Part shown: piece after piece, positions 16,662-25,014 of the stretch
Layout of the letters: every line of letters starts with the position of its first letter
Numbering within the stretch: position 1 is the first letter of the stretch
NCBI RefSeq assembly: GCF_014191495.1
Contig: NZ_JACHWR010000003.1
Span: 744,501-808,500 of the forward strand
DNA: 64,000 nt
Source: Nocardioides soli
Lineage (GTDB): Bacteria > Actinomycetota > Actinomycetes > Propionibacteriales > Nocardioidaceae
Direction: 5' to 3'
The notes under the pieces: generated by a model
What the model was told of the DNA's origin: nothing
Database searches by the model: none
The model's input: the letters and a program-made list of their open reading frames with translations, nothing else
Translations under genes and position numbers: made by a program

Positions 16662-17893
16662 CCGTCGACCCCGATCACCCGTGGGGCGAGAGCCTTCCGG
16701 GCCTCCAGGAACGGCTGCATCGGCATCCGGATCACCCCGGCGCCGACCCGGCCCGCACCGAGGTTGCGGCTCAGGAAGCCCAGCGTCGTCGCCGGTGCGA
16801 CGCCGGAGTCGGCGACCCTGACCACGTCGATGCCGGCGGGGGTCGGCGCGAAGTCCTGGTTGGGCAGGCCGTAGACCGGCGAGTCGCAGCCGCAGACCTG
16901 CCGCATCTCCTCCACCAGCTCTCGGCTCCCGTCGGTGGAGAACCCGAGCGTGCGGGCGAGCGCCGGCGCGGAGCTGAGCGCGAACGCGCCGAGGCCCAGC
17001 GTCTCGATGATCGGGGAGTCGCCCTGGCCCGGCGAGGCGGTCGTGATGTCGGCGCCACCCAGGGCGACCATCGGACCGACCGGCGAAGGCCCGCGGAACC
17101 AGCCGTCGAGCCCGCTGACCCGGATGCCGAAGTCCTGGCCGTTCATCCCCACGGCGGTCACCAGGCCCGCCGGTCCGCTGCACTCGATCGAGTCGGCGAC
17201 GGCCTTGGCCACCGCCGCCGAGATCGCGATGAAGTGCTGCGTCGTCCGGGTGAAGTAGTCGAAGACCGCCGCCGCCTCGGGCAGTCGGGCCAGGGCGGGA
17301 GCCAGAGCGAAGACCAGGCCCAGCGTGGACGCGACGTTGCGGTTGTGGCACTCGTCGCCCCGGCGCAGCGCCGAGATCTGCATCTCGACGGGCCGGAGCG
17401 GCACCGGCGTCTCGAGCACGGCGCGGTTCAGGGCGGGGGCGACGACCTCGGCCACCTGCCGCAGCCGCTCCAGCGTCGGTACGTCGTACGTGCCGGTCCG
17501 CATGCCGCCGTCGTCGCCCTCGTGCATCGGCGAGCAGAACAGCCGGCCGTCCCCCCGCTCGACCACCACCATCGGCGTTCTGGGCGTGACCAGGCCGGTC
17601 AGCGGCCCGGCGACGTTGGTGTCCTGGCAGGGCATCAGCCGTACCCGGCCGTCGCGCGTCATCGCGACGGCCTCCTCGGCCGTCGTCGCCGCACCCTCGA
17701 AGAGCAACCCGGCGGCCACCGCGCCCACCAGCGGAGCGGGCAGTGGCCGGTAGACGTCGATCGGGGGTCCGCTGTGCAGATAGGTCAGCTCGTCGAGACC
17801 GTCCACGACCTCGTGGGCCGGGCGGTAGCCGGCCAGCCTGACCTCCGCGGCCAGCAGGTCACGCAGGTCCTTCTGCGGCGTCTCAGTCGACAT
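16658..17893 (-). CDS. DUF1116 family protein (AllG/YlbE-like)
   Basis: 411 aa, close to the length of E. coli AllG (YlbE). Shared blocks are HSGPPIDVY (about residues 40-48), LLFEGAA, MPCQDTNVAGPLTG, GDECHNRNVAS (about 185), GNGQ-like MNGQDFGIRVSGL and GAGVIRMPMQPF near the end. AllG is one of three subunits of oxamate carbamoyltransferase in anaerobic allantoin breakdown. The partners FdrA and AllH (DUF2877) are not in this window, so this protein either works alone or with an unlinked partner. It overlaps DUF1028 by 11 bases and the next LLM gene by 4. A role with a carbamoyl, oxamate-like or related amide intermediate is inference. Confidence 0.8.
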   Translation of the reverse strand: MSTETPQKDLRDLLAAEVRLAGYRPAHEVVDGLDELTYLHSGPPIDVYRPLPAPLVGAVAAGLLFEGAATTAEEAVAMTRDGRVRLMPCQDTNVAGPLTGLVTPRTPMVVVERGDGRLFCSPMHEGDDGGMRTGTYDVPTLERLRQVAEVVAPALNRAVLETPVPLRPVEMQISALRRGDECHNRNVASTLGLVFALAPALARLPEAAAVFDYFTRTTQHFIAISAAVAKAVADSIECSGPAGLVTAVGMNGQDFGIRVSGLDGWFRGPSPVGPMVALGGADITTASPGQGDSPIIETLGLGAFALSSAPALARTLGFSTDGSRELVEEMRQVCGCDSPVYGLPNQDFAPTPAGIDVVRVADSGVAPATTLGFLSRNLGAGRVGAGVIRMPMQPFLEARKALAPRVIGVDG

Positions 17894-18746
17894 CGTCGGG
17901 TCCCTTCGTCGAGGAATCGGTCCGTGGTACGGCCATCCGGGCGACCAGCTCGGCGGCCGACCGGGTCGTCTCGGCGGACGCCGGCGGACGCGGGAGGCCG
18001 GCCAGCTCGCTGACGACCACCCACCAGACCGCGACGTCGGCGTCGTGCTCGGCCGCGGTCGCGAGCCGGGCGGTCAGCGGCGCGACCTCGTCGGCGGGAC
18101 AGCCGCGCTCGACCCACCGGAAGCACGAGCCGAGCACCGCGCGGGCCCTGGCCTGGACCCGCAGTCGCTCCAGCTCCTCGTGCGGGCGGTCGTGGTCGTC
18201 GACGCTGAGGTGCAGGTCCCCGTGCCGGCCGACGGTGACCAGGCCGGCCGCCCGGTCGCCGCGGCAGTCGCCACCGGCCGCACCGGCGGCGGTCAGGGCC
18301 GCCAGCACCCGCTCGTCGAGTGCTCCGGTGCTCGCGAGGTAGGCGGCGTGGGCCGCTTCGAGCACACCGGAGTCCAGCAGCATGTTGCCGGCCAGCGCCA
18401 CGCCGGCCTCGACGTCGACCACGTCGCCGGCGTACGTCAGGCAGCGGTCGCCCGTGTAGGTCGCCAGCCCGCCCCGGTCGGTCACCATCGCGACTTGGCG
18501 GAAGCCGCCGCCCTCGCTCGCCCGGCAGATCGCCGGGACCTCACGCAGGTCGCCGTCGTCCAGCGCATGAGCCGCCACCGCGGCGCCGAGCGCTGGGCTG
18601 GAGAACGCCTGCGACGCGACCAGCACCCGGTGCCCCTGGGCGCCCGCACCCGTCAGCACCTTGGCCAGCACCGAGCTGGAATGCGAGACGGTGCCCAGGG
18701 CGATCGACCGCGTGGCGCGGTCCGTGGCGACGACCGTGTACGTCAC
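17883..18746 (-). CDS. DUF1028 family protein (Ntn-hydrolase-like)
   Basis: 287 aa, GTG start overlapping the stop of the preceding LLM gene (GTGA). It matches the DUF1028 pattern: TYTVVATDRATRSIALGTVS at the N-terminus, ALGAAVAAHAL, the RQVAMVTDRGG block, GNMLLDSGV and the diagnostic GGDCRGD (about residue 157). DUF1028 proteins are predicted Ntn-type hydrolases. They are often found beside amidases and ABC importers in catabolic clusters, but no reaction is firmly established. The region after about residue 200 is a helical extension. Its place next to DUF1116 suggests joint handling of an amide intermediate (inference). Confidence 0.75.
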   Translation of the reverse strand: MTYTVVATDRATRSIALGTVSHSSSVLAKVLTGAGAQGHRVLVASQAFSSPALGAAVAAHALDDGDLREVPAICRASEGGGFRQVAMVTDRGGLATYTGDRCLTYAGDVVDVEAGVALAGNMLLDSGVLEAAHAAYLASTGALDERVLAALTAAGAAGGDCRGDRAAGLVTVGRHGDLHLSVDDHDRPHEELERLRVQARARAVLGSCFRWVERGCPADEVAPLTARLATAAEHDADVAVWWVVVSELAGLPRPPASAETTRSAAELVARMAVPRTDSSTKGPDDVD

Positions 18747-19756
18747 AGCGAGCGCTCGACCAGCGGCATCACCCGGGAGGCGAACGCCTCCATGGTGGGG
18801 ATCGGATCGCCGTCGGGGGAGTGCGGCAGCACGACCACGCGGCGTACGCCGAGCTCCAGCAGGCGCCCGATCTGCTCGGCCACCCGCGTGGGGCCGCCGA
18901 CCCAGCCGAAGGCCTCGATGAGCTCCTCGGGGATCAGCCCCAGCCTGGCCCGCATGCCCACGAAGTCGCGGTTGCGGGCGATCTCGTGGAGCTCGTCGGG
19001 GAGCCGCAGCTCCAGCGTGTCCAGGAAGAACCAGTTCGGGTGCAGCAGCACCAGCAGGTAGCCGATCAGCGGGCGCAACGCATCGCGGGCCCGGTCCAGG
19101 TCGTCGTCGATCGCCACGTCGATGCGGGCGATCACCTGCTCGGCGACGTCGAGCTCGCGGCCCGCCTCGGCCGCCCCGTCGCCGGCCCAGCCCACGGCGA
19201 GCCCGAAGAGCCGGGGGTCGGCGAACGTCGAGATCATCACCTGGTCCGCGGCCCGGCCGCCCAGCGCCAGCATCTTCGGGCTCTGGGAGGCGAGCACCAC
19301 GGGCACGTCACCGGCGGGGCTCAGCTCGAGCACGGCGTCGTGCATCTCGAAGTGGGCGTCGTCGGCCGTGACCCGCTCACCCCGGAGCAGGCCCTTGACC
19401 GCGTCCAGCGCTGTGGACATCGAGGCGACCGGCCGCCGGGGCCGCAGCCCGATCTGCGAGAAGCCGGTCCCTCCGGCGCCGAGGCCCAGGATCGCCCGCC
19501 CCTCGGAGAGGCTGTCGACGGTCGCGATCGCGGCCGCCGTCACCGCCGGGTGCACGGTGAACGGGTCGGCGACGAAGGTGCCCAGGCGCAGGGAGCGGGT
19601 CAGTGCCGCCGCCGCGCCCATGACGACGAACATGTCGCGATGGAACCTCTCGTTGGAGATCCAGGCCTCGTCGTAGCCGAGCTCCTCGGCGCGGACCGCC
19701 GCCCGCGGAACCTGACGAGAGTCGAGGGCCTTGCCCAGACCGATTCCCCACTGCAT
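18743..19756 (-). CDS. LLM-class flavin-dependent oxidoreductase
   Basis: 337 aa. TIM-barrel luciferase-like enzyme: MQWGIGLGK start, EELGYDEAWISNERFHRD (about residues 25-42), LSEGRAILGLGAGGTGFSQIGL and PVVLASQSPKM. It starts 14 bp after the stop of livF with an upstream GAGGAG-like ribosome site, and its stop overlaps the DUF1028 start. It is clearly different from the second LLM enzyme of this operon, so the pathway may have two flavin-dependent steps, or one of them may act as a reductase. Confidence 0.85.
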   Translation of the reverse strand: MQWGIGLGKALDSRQVPRAAVRAEELGYDEAWISNERFHRDMFVVMGAAAALTRSLRLGTFVADPFTVHPAVTAAAIATVDSLSEGRAILGLGAGGTGFSQIGLRPRRPVASMSTALDAVKGLLRGERVTADDAHFEMHDAVLELSPAGDVPVVLASQSPKMLALGGRAADQVMISTFADPRLFGLAVGWAGDGAAEAGRELDVAEQVIARIDVAIDDDLDRARDALRPLIGYLLVLLHPNWFFLDTLELRLPDELHEIARNRDFVGMRARLGLIPEELIEAFGWVGGPTRVAEQIGRLLELGVRRVVVLPHSPDGDPIPTMEAFASRVMPLVERSL

Positions 19757-19770
19757 GCTCTGCTCCTCTC

Positions 19771-20481
19771 TCACAGGCCCAGGTAGGCGCTCTTGACCTG
19801 CGGGTCGTTGCGGATCTGGCTCGCCGGACCGGAGAGCACGACCCTGCCGTTCTCCATCACGTAGGCCCGGTCGCTGACCTCGAGCGCCTCGCCCGCGTTC
19901 TGCTCCACCAGCAGCACGCCCAGTCCCGCCTCGCGCACCTGGCGGACGGTGTCGAACGTCGCCTCGACGAGCGCGGGGGACAGGCCCAGCGAGGGCTCGT
20001 CGAGCATCACCAGGGCGGGGTCGGACATCAGCGCCCGGGCGACCGCCAGCATCTGCTGCTCGCCTCCGGAGAGGGAGCCGGCCAGCTGGTCGCGGCGCTC
20101 GAGGAGGCGCGGGAACATCTCGTAGGAGCGCTCCATGCGCTGCGTGCGGACCTGCGCCGAGGGGGCGCGGATCCCGCCGATCTGCAGGTTCTCGGCCACG
20201 GTCATCTCCGGGAACACCCGGCGTCCCTCGGGCACCTGCACCAGGCCGAGGCGGGCAATCTCGTGGCTGGCCACCCGCGCTAGCTCGCGTCCGTCGAAGG
20301 TGACGGTCCCCTCGCGGTCGGGCAGCACCCCGGAGATCGCCATCAGCGTGCTCGACTTCCCGGCTCCGTTGGCGCCGAGCAGGCACACGATCTCGCCGCG
20401 CTCGACGCTCAGGGAGACGTCGTGGACGGCGACCACGCCGCCGTAGCTGACCCGCAGGGCGGACACCTCAAGAAGTGGCAT
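19771..20481 (-). CDS. livF: Branched-chain-type ABC importer ATP-binding protein LivF
   Basis: 236 aa. Walker A GANGAGKSS (about residues 35-43), signature LSGGEQQMLAVARAL, Walker B LVMLDEPSLGLSP and the switch His region VLLVEQNAGEAL, all in the order of LivF. It overlaps livG by 14 bases. Together with LivG it would energise the LivH/LivM permease pair. Liv-type importers carry amino acids, urea, short amides and many aromatic or heterocyclic acids, so the family does not fix the substrate. Confidence 0.92.
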   Translation of the reverse strand: MPLLEVSALRVSYGGVVAVHDVSLSVERGEIVCLLGANGAGKSSTLMAISGVLPDREGTVTFDGRELARVASHEIARLGLVQVPEGRRVFPEMTVAENLQIGGIRAPSAQVRTQRMERSYEMFPRLLERRDQLAGSLSGGEQQMLAVARALMSDPALVMLDEPSLGLSPALVEATFDTVRQVREAGLGVLLVEQNAGEALEVSDRAYVMENGRVVLSGPASQIRNDPQVKSAYLGL

Positions 20482-21202
20482 ATTTGGTCCCTAGGTAGGC
20501 CTCGATGACCTTGGGGTCACCGAAGACGTCGTCCGGCGTGCCGTCGGCGAGCACCCGGCCCGCGTCGAGCACCACGACCCGGTCGGCCAGCGAGCGCACC
20601 GCCGAGAGCAGGTGCTCGATCAGCACCAGCTCGCTGCCGCTCGCGGCGCACAGGCTGCGGATCAGCTCGACGATCTCGCGGACCTCGGAGGGGTTGAGCC
20701 CCGCCATCACCTCGTCGAGCATCAGCACCCGCGGCCGGACCGCGAGCGCCCGGGCCAGCTCCAGCCGCTTGCGCTCGCCGTGGCCGAGCTCGGAGGCGCG
20801 AGCGGCCGCCTTGTCGGCGAGACCGACCTGCTCCAGCAGGTCGACGGCGACGTCCATCGCGTGCGCGCGACCGTCGCCGACGGCGAGCGCCGCGACGGCG
20901 ACGTTGCGGACCAGGGTCTCGTCGAGGAAGGGACGCACCGTCTGGAAGGTGCGGGAGATCCCCATCCGGGCGCGCTGGTCGGCGCGCGAGGAGGTGATGT
21001 CCCGGCCCTGGAGGAGTACCCGGCCGCTGGTCGGCCGGATCGCTCCGGCCAGCACGTTGAAGAGGGTGCTCTTGCCGGCGCCGTTGGGGCCGACGATCCC
21101 GAGCACCTCGCCGGAGCGGATCTCCAGGTCCAGGTCGGCCAGTGCGCGGAGCCCGCCGAAGCGGACGTTGACGTCCACCGCGCTCATCACGATGTCAGAC
21201 AC
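20468..21202 (-). CDS. livG: Branched-chain-type ABC importer ATP-binding protein LivG
   Basis: 244 aa from a GTG at 21202. Walker A GPNGAGKSTLF (about residues 38-48), the extended Q-loop region ISRTFQTVRPF typical of LivG, signature ELGHGERKRLELARAL, Walker B VLMLDEVMAGLNP. It overlaps livM by 8 bases and livF by 14. It is the partner ATPase of LivF. Confidence 0.92.
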   Translation of the reverse strand: MSDIVMSAVDVNVRFGGLRALADLDLEIRSGEVLGIVGPNGAGKSTLFNVLAGAIRPTSGRVLLQGRDITSSRADQRARMGISRTFQTVRPFLDETLVRNVAVAALAVGDGRAHAMDVAVDLLEQVGLADKAAARASELGHGERKRLELARALAVRPRVLMLDEVMAGLNPSEVREIVELIRSLCAASGSELVLIEHLLSAVRSLADRVVVLDAGRVLADGTPDDVFGDPKVIEAYLGTKYATS

Positions 21203-22223
21203 GATCCGACCTCCTCGACCAGATGCGCTTGAGTCGTACGCCGAGGCCGCCGATGCCCGTCGGGAACCAGTGCGCCAGGGCGATGATCGCCAGGCCCAGG
21301 ACCAGGAGGCTGGCCGACGGCAGCGCGTCCATGTACTTCTGGGTGAGCTCGGTGACGCTGGTCATCGCCACGGATCCGAGCAACGGACCCAGGACCAGGA
21401 CGGCGCCGCCGAGAATGGCCCGGACCGCGATGTCGATCGAGACCGACACGTTGAAGGCCAGCTCCGGGTCGATGTACTGGATGTACTGCGCGTAGAGGCC
21501 GCCGCCGATCGCGGTCATCGCCGCACTCAGTGCCATCGTGCGGGTGAGCGACCGGGCCACGTCGACGCCGCTGGCGGCCGCCGTCGGCTCGTCGCCGCGG
21601 ATCGCGGAGAGGCGCCAGCCGAGCGGGCTGCGCTTGACGAGGAGGAAGACGATCATCGCCAGCGCGGCGTACCCGACGGCGACGAGATAGAAGCCGCGCG
21701 GGTCCGAGAACTGGAGGTCCGCCGGTCCGGCGTCGACCTTGTAGGGCACCAGGACGCCGTTGGTCTTGCCGAGGTAGTCCAGGTTCGACGCCAGGATGCG
21801 GAGCATCTCGGCCCAGGCGAGCGTGTAGAGCGCGAAGTACGGCCCGCGCACCTTGAACCGGACGGCCAGGACCGTCATCAGCCAGGCCAGCGCCGCGGCG
21901 ATCACCATGCCGACGACGATGCCGAGCCACGGGCTCAGGTCGTACTTGGCGAAGACCACGGCGGAGGCGTAGCCGCCGATCCCGAAGAAGGCGGCGTGGC
22001 CGAGCGGGATCAGGCCGCTGAGGCCGCCCGCGATCGCCCACCCGCTGGAGACGCCCGCGAAGATCAGCGCCACCGTCCAGATGCCGAGGGAGTGCCGGCT
22101 GCCCGTGAGTGGGGCGAGGGCCAGCGCGGCGAGCACGGCGATCCCCACGATGATGCCGAGGGACGGCCGGCGCCGGGGACGGACCCGGCGCGGCGCCGGG
22201 CTGGTCGTGGCCTGCGTGGTCAT
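21195..22223 (-). CDS. livM: Branched-chain-type ABC importer permease LivM
   Basis: 342 aa with 8-10 membrane segments. Family motifs include GGLSGLIPLGHAAFFGIGGY (about residues 65-84), SPLGWRLSAIRGDEPTAAASG (the EAA-like cytoplasmic loop) and the GGGLYAQYIQYIDPELAF block. The N-terminus has an Arg/Pro-rich cytoplasmic tail. It overlaps livH by 4 bases. Confidence 0.9.
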   Translation of the reverse strand: MTTQATTSPAPRRVRPRRRPSLGIIVGIAVLAALALAPLTGSRHSLGIWTVALIFAGVSSGWAIAGGLSGLIPLGHAAFFGIGGYASAVVFAKYDLSPWLGIVVGMVIAAALAWLMTVLAVRFKVRGPYFALYTLAWAEMLRILASNLDYLGKTNGVLVPYKVDAGPADLQFSDPRGFYLVAVGYAALAMIVFLLVKRSPLGWRLSAIRGDEPTAAASGVDVARSLTRTMALSAAMTAIGGGLYAQYIQYIDPELAFNVSVSIDIAVRAILGGAVLVLGPLLGSVAMTSVTELTQKYMDALPSASLLVLGLAIIALAHWFPTGIGGLGVRLKRIWSRRSDRV

Positions 22224-23086
22224 GCGCGCCTCCTCAGGCCCTCGGGCCGGAACAGCAGGAATCCGATGAACACGAGGAAGACGATGAAGACCTTCATCGT
22301 GCCGGGCAGGAAGAGCGAGCCCACTCCTTCGACGACGCCGATCAGCACGCCGCCGACAAAGGCGCCCTTGATGTTGCCGAGCCCGCCCAGCACCGCGGCG
22401 ACGAAGCTCATCAGCAGCAGGTTGGTCGCGGCTCCCGGGGTGATCGGCACGAGCGTCGCCGAGAGGGCGCCGGCGAAGAAGGCCGCCGCCGCGCCGAGGG
22501 CCATGGTGGCGGCCAGCAGCCCGCCGACCGAGAGCCCCATGAGCTGGGCCGCGGTCGTGTCCTGGGAGACGGCCCGGATACCGCGCCCCAGGTCGGTGTG
22601 CTGCAGCAGCCAGTGCAGCCCGACGGTGAACGCCACCGCCAGTGCCAGGACGACCAGTCGGCTCCAGTAGAAGTTGGCGGGCCCGATCGAGAACGTCGCG
22701 TCGGACAGGCTGGACTCCACCGTCTTCGGGTTGGAGCCGAAGACCATCGCGCACACCGCCTCGATGGCGATCCACAGGCCCAGGGTCACCAGCAGCGGCC
22801 CGTCCTGGCCGGTCGCCATCAGTCGGGCCAGCAGGCCCCGCTGCACCAGCCAGCCGACGGCGAGCCCGCCGAGGATCGCGGCGAAGGCGAGGAGGAACGG
22901 ATCGAGCGATGTCCAGTCGTGCAGGACGTACACCAGGTACATCCCGAGCAGGATGAAGGCCCCGTGGGCCAGGTTGACGATCTTCGCCACCCCGAACACC
23001 AAGGCAAGGCCGACCGCAGCCACGCCGTACAGACTGCCGTTGAACAGCCCTCCGATGACGGACTGCAAGACCAGGCGCCAATCCAT
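22220..23086 (-). CDS. livH: Branched-chain-type ABC importer permease LivH
   Basis: 288 aa, about eight membrane segments. It begins GGLFNGSLYGVAAVGLALVF and NLAHGAFILLGMY, the standard LivH opening. The loop GRGIRAVSQDTTAAQLMG (about 185-202) is the ATPase-contact segment, followed by LGGLGNIKGAFVGG. A 70-bp gap separates it from the binding-protein gene, enough to allow a stabilising hairpin, though I see no clear one. Confidence 0.9.
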   Translation of the reverse strand: MDWRLVLQSVIGGLFNGSLYGVAAVGLALVFGVAKIVNLAHGAFILLGMYLVYVLHDWTSLDPFLLAFAAILGGLAVGWLVQRGLLARLMATGQDGPLLVTLGLWIAIEAVCAMVFGSNPKTVESSLSDATFSIGPANFYWSRLVVLALAVAFTVGLHWLLQHTDLGRGIRAVSQDTTAAQLMGLSVGGLLAATMALGAAAAFFAGALSATLVPITPGAATNLLLMSFVAAVLGGLGNIKGAFVGGVLIGVVEGVGSLFLPGTMKVFIVFLVFIGFLLFRPEGLRRRA

Positions 23087-23156
23087 TCGCTCCTCGCTTC
23101 GCTTCGGTCCACCCGCAGGCGGAGAGGTCGAGACGGCCCGTGATGGCCCGTGACGG

Positions 23157-24374
23157 CTACGGCCGCTGCAGCTTGCCGGTGGCGAACTGCTCGGGCCAGA
23201 CCACCTCGCGGCGTCCGTTCTGGAACTGGTAGTCGATCGGCTCGATCTCCTCGTTCTGCCCGACGTCGTCGAAGGAGATCTGCTCCTGGGTGAGCAGGTA
23301 GCCGTCGAAGGTGCCGGACGCGAGGGTCTCGCGGATGTCGGCCGGGTCGCTGGAGCCCGCGTCCTCGATCGCCTCGAGCAGCACCCGGGCGGACACGTAG
23401 CTCATCACCGCGCCACCGGACGGCTCGCTCCCGAACTCGCTCTCGAACCTCTCGGCGAACGACGTGTAGTCGGGCGAGGCGAAGTCGATCGGGTAGCTGC
23501 CGGCGTCCATGACGCCCTCGATGAGGTCGCCCGCGTCCTCGGCGAACCGGTTGCTGTACCAGCCGGCGCTGTCGACGCCGATGACCGCCTTGAACTCCGC
23601 GTTCTGCTCCTGGAGGGTCTTCAGCAGCAGGAGGCTGTCCGGGGCGTAGCCGGTGGAGAGCAGGATGTCCGCGCCGCTCGCGATCGCCTGTGCGACCTCG
23701 GAGCTCATGTCCGTGGTCGACGACGCGTAGGGGATGTCCTTGACGACCTCGACCGAGCGCTGCTCGGCCTCCTTGCGGAAGTACTCCGACTGCGAGGTCC
23801 CGAACGCGGAGTCCTCGTGGAGGAAGACGGCCTTCCCGTTCAGGCCCCACTCCTCGTTGACGTGCTCGACGAAGTCGTTGGCGGCCTTGGCGACGCGCGG
23901 CGGGTCGAACATGACGCGGAACGTGTACTGGTAGCCGCGTTCGATGAGCTCGGGTGCCTGCGACTGGTCCACGATGTGAGGGACCTTGGCGCGCTCGGCC
24001 ACCTGGGTGGTGGCCAGCGTGTTGGAGCTCAGCCAGGCACCGATGATCGCCGAGGAGCCCTCGTCGATCAGCGCCTGGGTGTTCTTCGCCGCCTGCTCGG
24101 GAGCGCCGGTGCTGTCCTTGGCCTTGAACACGACCTCGGTGCCGTCCAGCGACTTGATGCCGCCGGCGTCGTTGACGTCGGCGACCGCCATCTTGATGGC
24201 GTTGACCATCTCCTGACCGTCGTCCGCGAGCGGCCCGGTCAGCGGATAGGTGCCGCCGATCAGCACCTCGTCGGGGGAGGAGGACGACGACGAGTCCCCG
24301 CCGCCGCACGCGGACAGCGCCAGCGCGCACGCGGTTGCCGCCCCGACCAGTTTGAAGCTACGCACAACAGTCAC
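23157..24374 (-). CDS. livK: Branched-chain-type ABC importer substrate-binding lipoprotein
   Basis: 405 aa. The signal peptide ends in the lipobox LSAC (lipidated Cys at residue 23), followed by a Gly/Ser linker and the periplasmic-binding fold: EVLIGGTYPLTGPLADDGQE (about residues 36-55), ADVNDAGGI, then IIGAWLSSNTLA. The protein is anchored outside the membrane and hands substrate to LivH/LivM. Length is at the long end for this family. It is the first transport gene, 42 bp after the NTF2-like gene. Ligand cannot be assigned, but nearby enzymes point to a nitrogen-containing compound. Confidence 0.88.
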   Translation of the reverse strand: MTVVRSFKLVGAATACALALSACGGGDSSSSSSPDEVLIGGTYPLTGPLADDGQEMVNAIKMAVADVNDAGGIKSLDGTEVVFKAKDSTGAPEQAAKNTQALIDEGSSAIIGAWLSSNTLATTQVAERAKVPHIVDQSQAPELIERGYQYTFRVMFDPPRVAKAANDFVEHVNEEWGLNGKAVFLHEDSAFGTSQSEYFRKEAEQRSVEVVKDIPYASSTTDMSSEVAQAIASGADILLSTGYAPDSLLLLKTLQEQNAEFKAVIGVDSAGWYSNRFAEDAGDLIEGVMDAGSYPIDFASPDYTSFAERFESEFGSEPSGGAVMSYVSARVLLEAIEDAGSSDPADIRETLASGTFDGYLLTQEQISFDDVGQNEEIEPIDYQFQNGRREVVWPEQFATGKLQRP

Positions 24375-24416
24375 CTACTTCGATGGGATGGACCGAGCGC
24401 CGGTGCGCTCGACGAG

Positions 24417-24917
24417 TCAGTCCTGCGGGGGAGCCCATGGCCGCTCACCCTCGAGCTCGCTGGGGGAGTAGTGGGCGTGCACGCACTTCCAGCCGTCGCT
24501 CTCGCGCGTGTAGACCATGGTTCCGCGCATCACCGGGCGTCCCGTGATGTGGCGTCCGAGGATCGGGCCCTGGTTCTTGGGTTCACGGTGGATCTGCACA
24601 CGGTCGTCGGTGAGCACGGCCATGTCGCCGCGGATCATCACCTTGACGTTGCCGAGGCGAGCCGGCTCGATCAGGTCGAAGCGCGGGCCGTAGTAGCGCC
24701 AGACGCCCAGCCAGTCCTGGAAGCCGTTGTACGTGAACCCGTTGGAGTTGAAGTAGACGTAGTCGTCGCTGTCCCGCCACAGCTCCTTCAGGCGTGGGAT
24801 GTCCAGGACGTCGTTCGCGGTCCAGAAGTCCTGGAACGCCCGCAGCAGCTCCTGCTGCTCGGCCTCCGTGCCTCCGTCGAAGGTGACCTTCTCTGGTGTC
24901 TTGCCGTCACTGCTCAT
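24417..24917 (-). CDS. NTF2/SnoaL-like small protein
   Basis: 166 aa from the ATG at 24917, chosen for a strong AGGAAGGA ribosome site. The fold is recognisable as a cone-shaped NTF2-like domain: an N-terminal helix with FQDFWTANDV, strands with YVYFNSNGFTYNGFQDWLG, TDDRVQIHR and GTMVYTRESDGWKCVHAHYS. Such proteins are small isomerases, dehydratases or ligand binders. The His-rich last strand and the Asp residues of the pocket are consistent with either. Being first in the catabolic operon it may act on, or bind, the pathway substrate. Function is not assigned. Confidence 0.7.
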   Translation of the reverse strand: MSSDGKTPEKVTFDGGTEAEQQELLRAFQDFWTANDVLDIPRLKELWRDSDDYVYFNSNGFTYNGFQDWLGVWRYYGPRFDLIEPARLGNVKVMIRGDMAVLTDDRVQIHREPKNQGPILGRHITGRPVMRGTMVYTRESDGWKCVHAHYSPSELEGERPWAPPQD

Positions 24918-25014
24918 CGAGATCCTTCCTGGGTCGTTTCGCATCGTGGGTAGGTTCGAGCCCCGGGGCACGAAGTTCGTGTCTCGTTGGGAGAGAGGGG
25001 CGCCCGGCGGCGCG

